Below are positions 1 through 8,900 of a stretch of 36,700 nt of DNA, one piece after another (the stretch's first letter is position 1; every line of letters begins with the position of its first letter). Origin of the DNA: Rheinheimera sp. 1928-s (lineage in GTDB: Bacteria > Pseudomonadota > Gammaproteobacteria > Enterobacterales > Alteromonadaceae); the NCBI RefSeq assembly GCF_029269265.1, contig NZ_JARIXP010000002.1, forward strand, positions 1 to 36,700, in the 5' to 3' direction. The translations under genes were made by a program, and so were the position numbers. The notes under the pieces were generated by a model. The model saw nothing but the letters and a program-made list of their open reading frames with translations. It was not told the DNA's origin and searched no databases.

Positions 1-71
1 ATATATTCTTTGTGCGATTGCTCGCTGCAGAATCTAAACCGTGAGTGCCCACACAGATGATTGATTGCTTA

Positions 72-113
72 TTGTTAAAGAGCAGTGCTGAACCGGTTAT
101 TACCTTGTTCAGC
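72..113 (-). promoter_or_regulatory. rRNA operon leader: boxB hairpin and boxA antitermination site
   Basis: Read on the minus strand, 113-87 forms a hairpin (GCTGAAC paired with GTTCAGC, with an inner GGT/ACC) and 84-72 reads TGCTCTTTAACAA, the classic boxA. This is followed by the phrase TGTGTGGGCACTC, which also follows boxA in enterobacterial 16S leaders. Boxes B and A recruit Nus factors for rRNA antitermination. The remaining 71 bases to the window edge are untranslated leader, so the 16S rRNA gene (or another rrn gene) should begin just left of position 1. The gene itself is not visible. Confidence 0.88.
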
Positions 114-122
114 GGGAGGCGT

Positions 123-150
123 ATCTTACACTTCCCAGAATTTGTGTCAA
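123..150 (-). promoter_or_regulatory. rrn promoter P3 (proximal)
   Basis: On the minus strand there is a perfect -35 box TTGACA (150-145), a 16-base spacer and a -10 box TAAGAT (128-123), followed by a GC-rich discriminator (ACGCCTCCC). GC-rich discriminators are typical of stringently controlled stable-RNA promoters. This copy is the closest of three to the boxB/boxA leader. Confidence 0.78.
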
Positions 151-253
151 GCCAGCGATTTGAATTTATTTATCAAACTCACCTTCGACTTACTGCCTTA
201 GCAGCTTCGCTTCACTTTTGAGCCTTTCGACTCCACCGCGCTGCGAGGCGGCC

Positions 254-281
254 ATTTTAGTGATTTTCAACTCCGTGTCAA
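254..281 (-). promoter_or_regulatory. rrn promoter P2
   Basis: The minus strand shows -35 TTGACA (281-276), a 16-base spacer and -10 TAAAAT (259-254), followed by the GC-rich run GGCCGCCTC. It has the same architecture as the promoters on either side of it and points toward the boxA leader. Confidence 0.75.
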
Positions 282-361
282 GCGATGTTTTGCATCATTT
301 TTCACTTCATCTCAAAACCACCCCAGAGCTGCTTTCGCATCACCCCGTTGGCATGGCGCGC

Positions 362-389
362 ATTATAGGGAGTTTTTAATCCTGCACAA
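362..389 (-). promoter_or_regulatory. rrn promoter P1 (distal)
   Basis: The minus strand shows -35 TTGTGC (389-384), a 16-base spacer and a consensus -10 TATAAT (367-362), with the context CTCCCTATAATGCGC that is characteristic of gammaproteobacterial rrn P1 promoters. The GCGCGCC discriminator suggests control by growth rate and ppGpp/DksA. A moderately AT-rich upstream stretch (390-420) could act as an UP element. Confidence 0.8.
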
Positions 390-442
390 CCCCTAAAATG
401 ACAATTTGATGATATCCGTGATCGTTCGCTCAGAAATAAAGC

Positions 443-477
443 AAAACGGGCAAAAAAGAGTCTTTTTTGCCCGTTTT
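443..477 (-). terminator. Terminator behind the chemoreceptor gene
   Basis: A 15-bp perfect inverted repeat (443-457 with 463-477, loop GAGTC) has a GGGC/GCCC core flanked by A and T runs. It could end transcription in either direction. It lies 36 bases after the stop of the chemoreceptor gene and before the rrn promoters. Confidence 0.85.
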
Positions 478-512
478 ATTAACAGAAATAACGCTTACCA
501 AAGAAAAAGCTG

Positions 513-2144
513 TTATTGCACCTTAAATTGCTTCACCAGATCTTTTAAATCCTTGCTTAGTTGAGTTAAACGCTGAGTCGACTGATCGCTGCCTTTAATA
601 GCTCCGGCGGTCTGATGCACCAACTGGCTAATGGTATGCACGTTCTGATCCACTTCGCCTGCCACTGCACTTTGTTGTTCTGCTGCAGTAGCTATATGCG
701 CATTCATATCGGAAATCTGTGCTATCGAATTGGCAATATCCGTCAACGCTTGCTGAACCTGAGATGCCAGATTGATATTAAGTTCTGCTGCAGTTTTACT
801 TTCCTGCACAGCAGCGGTCATTTGCTGAGTGCCTTGTTGCAACTCTGCAATAATACCGGAGATTTCCTGAGTTGATTTTTGCGTTTGATGTGCGAGGGTG
901 CGAACTTCATCAGCGACCACTGAAAAGCCTCGGCCATGTTCACCTGCCCTCGCTGCTTCTATGGCCGCATTGAGAGCAAGTAAGTTAGTTTGATCTGCCA
1001 GCTTATTAATGATGTTCAATACATGGCTGATATTTTGTGACGAGCTATATAAAGACGAGGCAACTACCGAGCTTTGTTCTATGGTCTGGCTTTGGGTATG
1101 AATACTCTCTACTGATGCTTTCATCAGCTTCATGCCCTGCTGAACCAAGCTTTCAACCTGACCAGTTTCATGATTGGCTTGTTCTGCGCTTTGTGCCACT
1201 TCAGCTATAGCCGAACTCATTTCTGTAATAGCAGTAGCAACCATATCGGTTTCTTGTTGTTGCTGCACACTCTCTTTGGAGATTTGTTGCGAAATTCGAG
1301 CAACATCCAATGCACTTTCACTGACATCAGAAGCGGTGACACCTACTGAAGTAATCAACTGGCGGATTTTGCCGACAAAAAGGTTAAATGCTGTAGCCAG
1401 TGCTGCTAATTCATCTTTGCCGTCATAACTAAGTTTGACCGTCAGATCGCCATCGCCAGAAGCTATGTCCTGCATAGCAGCAACAACATCTGTCATGGGT
1501 TTAACTACTGAGCGTGTCACATACCAGCTTAATGCCAACATCAAGCCCACAACCAGAAACACCAAAATGGCAAGTTGCATCACAACCTCATAAAAAGAGG
1601 CCTCCACATCATCTATATAAATACCGGTCCCTACTATCCAGCCCCAGGGTTTAAACAACTCCACATGGGTGATTTTGGGCACTTCTTCAGTTGCACCAGG
1701 TTTAGGCCAGTTATAGAACACTGAATGTGAACCATCATCCGCCACACCATCGGCCATATTCTGAAACAAAGGTTCGCCTTGTTTATCTTTAAAACTCGCA
1801 ACATCTTTACCATCCAGGTCAGGCCTGAATGGATGCATTAGCATAGTCACCTGCTGATCGATAACAAAGTAATAGTCGTTCTCTTTATAGCGAAGGGATT
1901 TCAGTTCGGCTAACGCCAGTTGTTTAGCTTTGGCTTCGTCTAATTCTCCGCTGCCTACTTTACTGTGATAGTTATTAACCAAAGCAACTGCAACCTGAGA
2001 CAAATAAAGAGTAGAGAGGCGTTTCTCTTCCAGAATACTTTGCTTTAAACCAGAAAGGACTAACCAGCACACCAGGATTTGACCAAGAACGGCCACGCCA
2101 ACTATGGCAAAAAGACGGGTTTTAATACTCAAATTCTTTAACAT
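513..2144 (-). CDS. Methyl-accepting chemotaxis protein with single Cache sensor domain
   Basis: This 543-residue chemoreceptor has an N-terminal membrane segment (about residues 7-32), a periplasmic sCache_2-type domain ([13 protein letters not shown] is characteristic), a second membrane segment, a HAMP linker and a long cytoplasmic signalling coiled coil. The hairpin tip carries the conserved [20 protein letters not shown] core that contacts CheA/CheW. It should sense a small extracellular ligand and control CheA; such Cache domains often bind short organic acids, but the ligand here is unknown. The frame stays open upstream for 55 more codons. I chose the ATG at 2144 because the membrane anchor follows at once ([10 protein letters not shown]) and a purine-rich AAAGGTTGGGG lies just upstream, while the extension is cysteine/phenylalanine-rich and unlike the family. 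No clear promoter was seen. Confidence 0.93.
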   Translation of the reverse strand: MLKNLSIKTRLFAIVGVAVLGQILVCWLVLSGLKQSILEEKRLSTLYLSQVAVALVNNYHSKVGSGELDEAKAKQLALAELKSLRYKENDYYFVIDQQVTMLMHPFRPDLDGKDVASFKDKQGEPLFQNMADGVADDGSHSVFYNWPKPGATEEVPKITHVELFKPWGWIVGTGIYIDDVEASFYEVVMQLAILVFLVVGLMLALSWYVTRSVVKPMTDVVAAMQDIASGDGDLTVKLSYDGKDELAALATAFNLFVGKIRQLITSVGVTASDVSESALDVARISQQISKESVQQQQETDMVATAITEMSSAIAEVAQSAEQANHETGQVESLVQQGMKLMKASVESIHTQSQTIEQSSVVASSLYSSSQNISHVLNIINKLADQTNLLALNAAIEAARAGEHGRGFSVVADEVRTLAHQTQKSTQEISGIIAELQQGTQQMTAAVQESKTAAELNINLASQVQQALTDIANSIAQISDMNAHIATAAEQQSAVAGEVDQNVHTISQLVHQTAGAIKGSDQSTQRLTQLSKDLKDLVKQFKVQ

Positions 2145-2322
2145 GCCCCAACCTTTACAAGACGTATCTGTTTGTTTTGTAAAGAATAGGCTGAAGATAG
2201 GAAATAGCAAGCAAGGGCAAAACGAACAAGAATATTTAGTTAGTAACTTAACAATAAAGGAAGTGTGATTTTTCAGAATACATAAGGAAGTAAAACAGAA
2301 GAATAACATGAAGAAAGAGAGT

Positions 2323-2407
2323 TGGTGCCGGGGGGGGGACTCGAACCCCCACGCCGTGAAGCGCTAACACCTGAAGCTAGTGTGTCTACCAATTCCACCA
2401 CCGCGGC
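2323..2407 (-). tRNA. tRNA-Leu (CAG), second of two tandem copies
   Basis: This is an 85-nt class II tRNA read on the minus strand, with acceptor GCCGCGG, D-loop AATTGGTAGA, anticodon arm CTAGC-TT-CAG-GT-GTTAG, a variable arm with CGC/GCG pairing, T-arm GGGGGTTCGAGTCCCCC and an encoded CCA. It reads CUG codons. The sequence is identical to the copy at 2437-2521 and is transcribed after it. Pair 5:68 of the acceptor stem is C:C, a mismatch, in both copies. Confidence 0.96.
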
Positions 2408-2436
2408 AACTCAATTTGTCTCTGTCAACGAAGTTT

Positions 2437-2521
2437 TGGTGCCGGGGGGGGGACTCGAACCCCCACGCCGTGAAGCGCTAACACCTGAAGCTAGTGTGTC
2501 TACCAATTCCACCACCGCGGC
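2437..2521 (-). tRNA. tRNA-Leu (CAG), first of two tandem copies
   Basis: This is the promoter-proximal copy of an identical 85-nt tRNA-Leu with anticodon CAG and encoded CCA, separated from the second copy by 29 bases. The short leader and the trailer of this copy contain the 8-base complements GTCAACGA (2537-2530 read on minus) and TCGTTGAC (2431-2424 on minus), so the precursor could close an extra helix outside the acceptor stem. Confidence 0.96.
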
Positions 2522-2544
2522 GCAAAGCGTCGTTGACGGCGTGC

Positions 2545-2573
2545 ATGTTATGCGTCAAGTGGGCAATCGTCAA
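2545..2573 (-). promoter_or_regulatory. Promoter of the tRNA-Leu pair
   Basis: The minus strand has -35 TTGACG (2573-2568), a 17-base spacer and -10 TAACAT (2550-2545), followed by the GC-rich discriminator GCACGCC as in stable-RNA promoters. Predicted transcription would start near 2538, at or just before the leader segment that can pair with the trailer. Confidence 0.72.
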
Positions 2574-2673
2574 CTGTCTGATGCAAATTTTCAGTTGTTT
2601 TCACCGTCACTGCTGAAATATTCAGCAAAGTGTTGGCTTTTACATCAAAGACCAGGCTTTAGCGCATCACAAA

Positions 2674-2705
2674 AATAAAAGGCGAACCAGAGTTCGCCTT
2701 TTATT
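2674..2705 (-). terminator. Terminator of the nupC-oxygenase operon
   Basis: A 14-bp inverted repeat (2674-2687 with 2692-2705) with core GGCGAAC/GTTCGCC is followed on the minus strand by a T-rich tract. It lies about 20 bases after the oxygenase stop codon. It may also work for the plus strand. Confidence 0.85.
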
Positions 2706-2725
2706 ATTAAGTTAGCAGGACGCCA

Positions 2726-3679
2726 TCAGTACTTAGCTTTTTTTATTAAACCAATTTCTTCCAAACGCTGCATCAGGTAGTCGTTTGAGTTAATAGGTTC
2801 AGGGTAACGGTTTGGCTGATCAGCACTGATACAACTATCCAAAGTTTCGATGACATAGTCTGGATTCGGGTGCATAAAAAACGGAATAGAGTAACGAGGC
2901 TGACCTGCCGCAGCACCCGCCGGATTGACAACTCTGTGAGTGGTCGACGGCAACAAGTGATTCGTCAAGCGCTGCAACATATCACCGATATTCACTACTA
3001 TAGTGCCTTCAATAGTAGTGACAGGTAACCAGCTACCATCACGACGCAAAATTTCCAGACCTGATTCGTGTGAGCCAACCAATAAAGTGATCAGATTGAT
3101 ATCTTCATGCTGGCCAGCACGAATAGACTGAGTCGAGGTATCCTTAATTGGCGGATAATGAATAGGACGTAAAATCGAATTGCCGTAATTCACTTTGTCG
3201 GCAAAATACGCCTGATCCTGCTTTAAGAATAAAGCCAAAGCTTCCAGTACCGTATTGCCTAAGTTTTCCAGCGCAGAGTACAAGCCGTAAGTTGCCTCTT
3301 TAAATTCTGCCACTTCAGACGGCCACAGGTTTGGATACAAACTTGGGTGTGGCGCCGGGCCTGATAACTCACGGCCAACGTGGAAGAATTCTTTTAAATC
3401 CGGATGATTACTGTCTTTGGCTTTTTCAACACCAAACCCCGTATAACCACGTGCGCCGCCTTGGCCAGGCACATAGTATTTTTGTTTTACTTCAGTCGGT
3501 AAAGCAAAAAATTTCTTGATTGCTTTGTAGGTATTGTCCACAACGTCATCCGGGATACCGTGGCCGCTAATGCCACAGAAACCAAACTCAGTATAGGCCT
3601 TGCCAATCTCGGCAACAAAGCTAGCTTTGTCGGTGGCAAACCGTCTGATGTCCAACGTAGGGACTTGTTGTTGAGTCAT
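2726..3679 (-). CDS. 2-oxoglutarate/Fe(II)-dependent oxygenase, isopenicillin N synthase-like family
   Basis: This 317-residue cytoplasmic protein has an N-terminal DIOX_N-type region (FGFCGISGHGIP, about residues 32-43) and a C-terminal 2OG-Fe(II) oxygenase domain. The metal-binding triad is visible as H191, D193 (GQHEDINLITLL) and H248 (TTHRVV), and R262-x-S264 (PRYSIPFF) is the usual 2-oxoglutarate carboxylate clamp, so the enzyme looks active. The family hydroxylates or otherwise oxidises small molecules with O2; the substrate cannot be read from sequence. The start codon lies only 13 bp after the stop of the nucleoside transporter gene and a terminator follows, so the two form an operon. 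That context, and family members acting on thymine and pyrimidine nucleosides in fungi, suggest a nucleoside or nucleobase substrate; this is inference. Confidence 0.9.
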   Translation of the reverse strand: MTQQQVPTLDIRRFATDKASFVAEIGKAYTEFGFCGISGHGIPDDVVDNTYKAIKKFFALPTEVKQKYYVPGQGGARGYTGFGVEKAKDSNHPDLKEFFHVGRELSGPAPHPSLYPNLWPSEVAEFKEATYGLYSALENLGNTVLEALALFLKQDQAYFADKVNYGNSILRPIHYPPIKDTSTQSIRAGQHEDINLITLLVGSHESGLEILRRDGSWLPVTTIEGTIVVNIGDMLQRLTNHLLPSTTHRVVNPAGAAAGQPRYSIPFFMHPNPDYVIETLDSCISADQPNRYPEPINSNDYLMQRLEEIGLIKKAKY

Positions 3680-3692
3680 AGTTATAACCTAT

Positions 3693-4907
3693 TTAACTTA
3701 ACGAAAAGAAAAAGCCTGCTATTGCCGCACTCATCAGGTTAGCCAGAGTAGCAGCTAATAGAGCTTTTAAACCCAGCTCTGCAATATCTGACCGACGATT
3801 CGGAGCCATCACTCCTAAGCCACCTAACAAAATGGCAATCGATGAGAAATTTGCAAAACCACATAACGCTATAGTGACGATAATTTGTGTATGTTCACTC
3901 AACTGTCCGGCTTTGACATACTGGATAAAGTCCAGGTAAGCCACAAACTCATTAATCACCAATTTCTGGCCGATAAAGCTACCTGCCAAACGGGCTTCTT
4001 CCCATGAAACACCTAAGATGAATGCCAGTGGTTGGAAAATATAGCCGAAGATCAGTTGCAGAGTTAAGCCTTCAAATCCAACTAAAGTGCCTACCCAGCC
4101 AATTAAACCGTTCACTAATGCAATCAAACCGACAAAAGCCAACAACATAGCGCCAACGTTTAATGCCAGTTGCAAACCACTGGCAGCACCTGAAGCTGCA
4201 GCGTCAATCACGTTGGTATTTTGTTCCATCATACCAATGTCAGTTAAATCATTTTTTGGCGCTTCAGTTTCTGGTAACAACAGTTTTGCCATCAATAAGC
4301 CACCAGGGGCGGCCATAAAGCTGGCGGCAATCAGGTATTTCAATTCAATTCCCATACCGGCATAACCTGCCAGCACAGAACCTGCCACTGAAGACAAGCC
4401 CCCTACCATCACCGCAAATAATTCTGAGCGGGTCATAGTGGGAATAAAAGGTCGAACAACCAGCGGAGCTTCTGTTTGGCCAACAAAGATATTAGCTGCA
4501 GCACTCATAGACTCAGGACGACTGGTGCCAAGCAGTTTTTGCAAACCACCACCTAACACAGTAATGATGATACGCATCACACCTATGTGGTACAGCACAG
4601 CTATCAAAGAGGAGAAAAAGATAATAACCGTCAGCACATGAATGGCAAATACAAAGCCATATTTCTGCGCGCCCGCATCACCAAATAAGAAGATGATACC
4701 GGCCTGAGCGTAAGAGATAATATTGCCAACAAAGGCTGAAATGCTTAACAGCACGTCTTTACCAAAAGGCACATAAAGCACAAAAGCGCCTATTGCCAAT
4801 TGGATCGCAAAAGCACCTACGACAGTGCGCCATTTGATGCGACTTCTGTTAGCAGAAGCTAAATACGCAGTTACTAAGATGGCAAGAATGCCAACCAAAC
4901 TCATCAT
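3693..4907 (-). CDS. nupC: NupC-type concentrative nucleoside transporter (CNT family)
   Basis: This is a 404-residue inner-membrane protein with many hydrophobic segments and both CNT substrate-site signatures: [12 protein letters not shown] (about residues 143-154) and, near the C-terminus, NEFVAY plus [13 protein letters not shown] proteins import nucleosides with Na+ or H+. The length matches E. coli NupC (about 400). Two ATG codons occur in a row; I chose the one at 4907 because AAGGA lies six bases upstream, so the 10-codon upstream extension is not needed. The oxygenase gene follows after 13 bp. The promoter candidate at 5099-5126 implies a leader of about 180 bases. Which nucleosides are carried cannot be told; NupC-like family members usually prefer pyrimidine nucleosides and adenosine. 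Confidence 0.92.
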   Translation of the reverse strand: MMSLVGILAILVTAYLASANRSRIKWRTVVGAFAIQLAIGAFVLYVPFGKDVLLSISAFVGNIISYAQAGIIFLFGDAGAQKYGFVFAIHVLTVIIFFSSLIAVLYHIGVMRIIITVLGGGLQKLLGTSRPESMSAAANIFVGQTEAPLVVRPFIPTMTRSELFAVMVGGLSSVAGSVLAGYAGMGIELKYLIAASFMAAPGGLLMAKLLLPETEAPKNDLTDIGMMEQNTNVIDAAASGAASGLQLALNVGAMLLAFVGLIALVNGLIGWVGTLVGFEGLTLQLIFGYIFQPLAFILGVSWEEARLAGSFIGQKLVINEFVAYLDFIQYVKAGQLSEHTQIIVTIALCGFANFSSIAILLGGLGVMAPNRRSDIAELGLKALLAATLANLMSAAIAGFFFSLS

Positions 4908-5098
4908 AGTTATTCCTTGGATATAGGGTCTGGCCAAGCAAGGCGCAGATTTTTTGTTCTTGTGATGCCAAATCCTAGAATAGCATCAAAAGATCAAGTA
5001 GTTACAGTTTCCGAGCGGGAGTGTTAACCACCGTAGCCGGCTTCAAACACTTGTAGTTGCTGTTCAGGGGTTGTCTAAACTTGACGTTTTGCCGCGCG

Positions 5099-5139
5099 AT
5101 TATAACAGAATTGAAAAGCTTGCAAAGCAAATGTTGCAT
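5099..5139 (-). promoter_or_regulatory. Putative nupC promoter with CytR-like TTGCA repeats
   Basis: On the minus strand, -10 TATAAT (5104-5099) lies 15-16 bases from a -35-like TTTGCA/TTGCAA (5126-5120). Overlapping and upstream of this, the plus strand carries two direct TTGCA-containing motifs, TTGCAA (5120-5125) and GTTGCAT (5133-5139), 14 bases apart. GTTGCATT-like octamers are CytR half-sites in E. coli nucleoside genes. The -10 is convincing; the operator is tentative. The rest of 4908-5208 shows no gene. Confidence 0.5.
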
Positions 5140-5208
5140 GAGGAAGATGGATGAAAGCGACAACCAAAACTGCACTTTGATTGTCGTTACTGCGTACATT
5201 CAGGAAGG

Positions 5209-5841
5209 TTATTCCTGCAACAACTGGCGAATTTTTGTTTTGATTATGTCGATGGCAATTTCGTTTTTGCCACCACGAGTCACCACTAAATCGGCGTATT
5301 GTTTGGATGGGTTAATAAACTCAAAAAATGCTGGGCGCACATAGTTTTCGTATTGTTCTGTAATAGAACCTAAACTACGACCTCTGTCTTCCATATCGCG
5401 TTTAATACGACGCAATAAACAGACATCCAAAGGCGTATCCATAAAAACGGTAATATTAAATTGCTGACGTAATTTATCATCGGTCAGTAATAAAATACCT
5501 TCTACCAGCACTACTTTGGCCGGATGCACAGTAATGGTTTCTGATTTGCGAGTATGAGTTTTATAACAATACTGTGGCATAGACACAGATTGACCGTCTT
5601 TTAACTGCTGTAGATGTGAAGCCAGTAACTCATGCTCAAAAGCGGCAGGATGGTCGTAATTAGTCAACGTACGTTGATCAAAAGACAGATGCGCTTGGTC
5701 CCGATAATAGGCATCTTCAGCCAATACAGCAATACGCTCACCACCCAGTTCAGCGACAAGTTCCTGATAAACAGTAGATGCAAACAAACTTTTACCAGAG
5801 GCCGAGGCGCCGGCAATAGCAATAATGGTACTTTTTGGCAC
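5209..5841 (-). CDS. udk: Uridine kinase
   Basis: This 210-residue protein phosphorylates uridine and cytidine to UMP and CMP with ATP or GTP in pyrimidine salvage. The P-loop GASASGKS is at residues 11-18; other family features are the DAYYRD segment, FEHELL (the DHP/FD region that binds the nucleoside), the VEGILLL strand and the lid RRIKRDMEDRGRS. Length fits E. coli Udk (213). The start is GTG (GTG CCA AAA AGT) with only a weak AGAAG-like ribosome site upstream. It reads in the same direction as nupC but is separated from it by about 300 bases, so it probably has separate transcription; a possible -10 (GATAAT, 5881-5876) is visible upstream. The imported nucleosides would be its substrates. 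Confidence 0.95.
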   Translation of the reverse strand: MPKSTIIAIAGASASGKSLFASTVYQELVAELGGERIAVLAEDAYYRDQAHLSFDQRTLTNYDHPAAFEHELLASHLQQLKDGQSVSMPQYCYKTHTRKSETITVHPAKVVLVEGILLLTDDKLRQQFNITVFMDTPLDVCLLRRIKRDMEDRGRSLGSITEQYENYVRPAFFEFINPSKQYADLVVTRGGKNEIAIDIIKTKIRQLLQE

Positions 5842-5905
5842 AGTGTCACTTCTATTTCAAAACTTAACTTAGCGCATTATCGCGGATTTTAGCTTTGGAT
5901 TAAAT

Positions 5906-5936
5906 AAAAAATGCCGGTATTACACCGGCATTTTTT
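5906..5936 (-). terminator. Terminator of the TonB-dependent receptor gene
   Basis: A 13-bp perfect inverted repeat (5906-5918 with 5924-5936) has the core ATGCCGGT/ACCGGCAT and A/T runs on both flanks, 17 bases after the receptor stop codon. It separates the receptor from udk. Confidence 0.87.
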
Positions 5937-5952
5937 CATTTCAGAACAATAA

Positions 5953-8900
5953 TCAGAACTTATATTCTAAACCAAGTACCATCGACCACACTGAACTGCT
6001 GTCTAAGACACTTTGATCACGTGGAGCACGGAAAGTCTCGTACACATATTGACCATCATCATTCATAGTTGCTGCAACTACAGCCTGTTGATAGTGGAAA
6101 CCAATTTGACGACGTGAACCCCACTCATCATTCAGCAAGTTGCCAACGTTCATGATGCTGAAGTACAACAAGCCTTGGTGCTCTTCGCTGAACGCAGGGA
6201 TCTCTTGTGTCACTTTTAAGTCAACACGAGTCCACCAATCTGAGTTGGAACCGTTACGAGGAGCAATTCCACCACGATTACCTTCCAGACCGTTATCAGC
6301 AATAAAACTGTTAAACGCATCCAAATCAAAATCTGCGCCATAAACAACTTTACTGTCGTTAGCCGTTGGAACATAAAGCAGGTTACGGTCACGAGAACGA
6401 CCTAAAGCATCGCCAAAACCTGGGTCACCGATGAAGGTATAGCTATACGCACGACCCTCTGTACGTTGAGCAAACACGTTGAAATTGGTTGGGTAACCAT
6501 CAATCAAGTTTGCAGAATAGTTTAAGTTAAGAGTGAAACGATTTGGCGTCTCATAGTTTGAAGGCGCTGGCGTTGGATTTAACGGATCATCAGTTACCAA
6601 ACGATCATAGTTAGAGTTCGCTGTTGTACTAGTCATTGGATGAGTTTCTTCCGTTGACTGATAAGCATAACTAAAACGTGCTTTTAAGCCCTCAGCTATA
6701 GTCCAATCAACAAAAGTACTAGCTATTTTACTTAAACCTGACTCATCAGAGTTTGTCAGCAATAAATCCCAGTTGTTACGTGATACACATGCACCAGAGA
6801 TATCAGCCACATTCACAACACAATTGCGATAAATAGGGCGACCATCAGGTGCAGTACCGTTAGATTGTAAACGCAAATCAACAGTCTTCAGCGGGTCTTT
6901 CTCTTTAGAAAGGATCAAGTCCGCGCCTATGACCAAATCTTCCGTCAACTCTTTTTGCGTACCAACGTTAAATTTCCAGTTTGCTGGAGCCTTAAAGTTA
7001 GGGTCAAGAGACGCTACGTTACCATCACCGCCACGCAAATAAGTTGGGGATTTCAGAATGTCAGGAACTTCAGAACCAAAGTTAGGCGTATTCGCTGCGT
7101 TTAATGCAGCAGTACGAATATCAGCTGGTAAGGCCGCTGTACTGGAAGCTAATGCTGCAACACCGTCATTCGAATAAATGTTAGATATCCAAACATTCGG
7201 GTTACCACCAGAAAACAGACCAATACCACCATAAACAACCATGGTGTCATCAACGATGTAATTCACACCTAAACGCGGCTGGAATAAATCCAGATCAAGC
7301 TTTTGAGCGTTGTCGAAACCATAACGGGTAGCGAAATTTGCATTTGAGTTTGGACGCGAATCAGCTGTCCAACGATCCCAACGTAAACCCAAAGTCACTG
7401 ACAGATCATCAGTCAGGCTAAATTGATCCTGAATAAACAGTGCATAAGATGGCAGTTTAAATTCAGCTGCAGCATCAGCAGGATTCAGAGAAGCTGCGTT
7501 GCTGTAACCAATACTGGATGCAATACCAGCTTCAAAATCTGCTAGTGAATTAAACTGAAAATAGCCTTTGGATTGCGGTACAAACATATTAAATATACTG
7601 ACGGTCTTATACTCGAAACCACCAGTGATTTCGTGGTCTTCGTAGAAGTATTTACCTTGAGCATTTAAGTTGAAAGTATCATAAGCCAACTCGTTCGCGT
7701 GGCGGAACTGGTCTGGTCCAAAGTGAATTCGGTTGCCATTGACATTATTGATCTGGAAATGACCAAAATTGCCTTGTCCTGTTCTAGGATCTTGACCATT
7801 TATAACTTCCTGGTAAGAGACTCGAACACTTGTAGAGAAAGCTTCCGTCCAATCTGAGAAAAACTGAGTGGAATAAGACGTCAGCTCGTTAGCTCTTGTG
7901 TAGAAGTGATCATTAAAGGCAAACTGAGTTGAACCACTGTCTGTCGTTGCAGTAGTATCACCAGTAGTGTTTTGGTAGGTCAGGAAAGCGCGATGATCGT
8001 TATTGATCTGCCAGTCAAGTTTTAACAGAACTTTTTCTTCGTTGTTATTGGTTTGAGTCTCCAATGGAGCAACCGTATAACCATAACGACTCTGAGCTAT
8101 ATCAGCAACTTGCTGTATAGTAGCCAAATCTAAACCTTCGATCTCTGAAGGGAAGCCAGAACCTGTAGGACCCCAACTGAAAACTGTACTCGGATTGTGT
8201 TTCTCATAAGCGGCGAAAAAGAACAATTCATCTTCAAGTAATGGCATACCCAAAGTAAAGCCGTAACGTTTTTCGCTGAATGGAGCTACATTAATGTCTC
8301 TGCCGTCGATGCTGTCACCCTGCATAGAATCATTTTTATAATCTACAAAAACGTTACCAGAGATCTCATTAGTACCGGACTTAGTTACAGCGTTGATAGC
8401 ACAACCGCTGAAATTACCATAAGTTACATCAAATGGAGCTAATTCAACCGCAACTTGATCAATAGCGTCAAAAGGAAAAGGAAGACGTTCTGTTGGGTAA
8501 CCATTTGAATTTAAACCAAAGTTGTCATTCATTTCCAGACCGTCAACAGTCAGGCTGTTTGATCTGTTATGTCCGCCAGCACACTGAATAGCGTTTGCGT
8601 TTGAAGCATCAATAGTAATACGCGGGTCTTGCTCTACAACACTTTTAATATCACGGTCTATAGTCGGAGTATTCTGAATATCTGCAGCAGTAAAAATTGA
8701 ACTCGGGCCTCTGGCATCAAGGTTCAGTGCAGAAATTCTAGATCCCGTTACAGCAATTCTCTCAACACCGGTGTCAGCTTGCAAACTCACATTAATGTTC
8801 GAAGTTTCATTCAGCGTTAAAAAAACGTCATTGATCGTCTCGTCTGAATAAGTATCAGAATCAACCAAAATCTGATAAGGACCGCCAACTCGCAGACCTG

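Noticed and set aside
2145..2309. 55-codon N-terminal extension of the first chemoreceptor
   Set aside because: Cysteine- and phenylalanine-rich and unlike the family; the ATG at 2144 gives the normal membrane anchor.
2322..2678. A 118-codon plus-strand open frame with an internal repeat
   Set aside because: It is the antisense of the two identical tRNA-Leu genes; the repeated peptide comes from the repeated tRNA.
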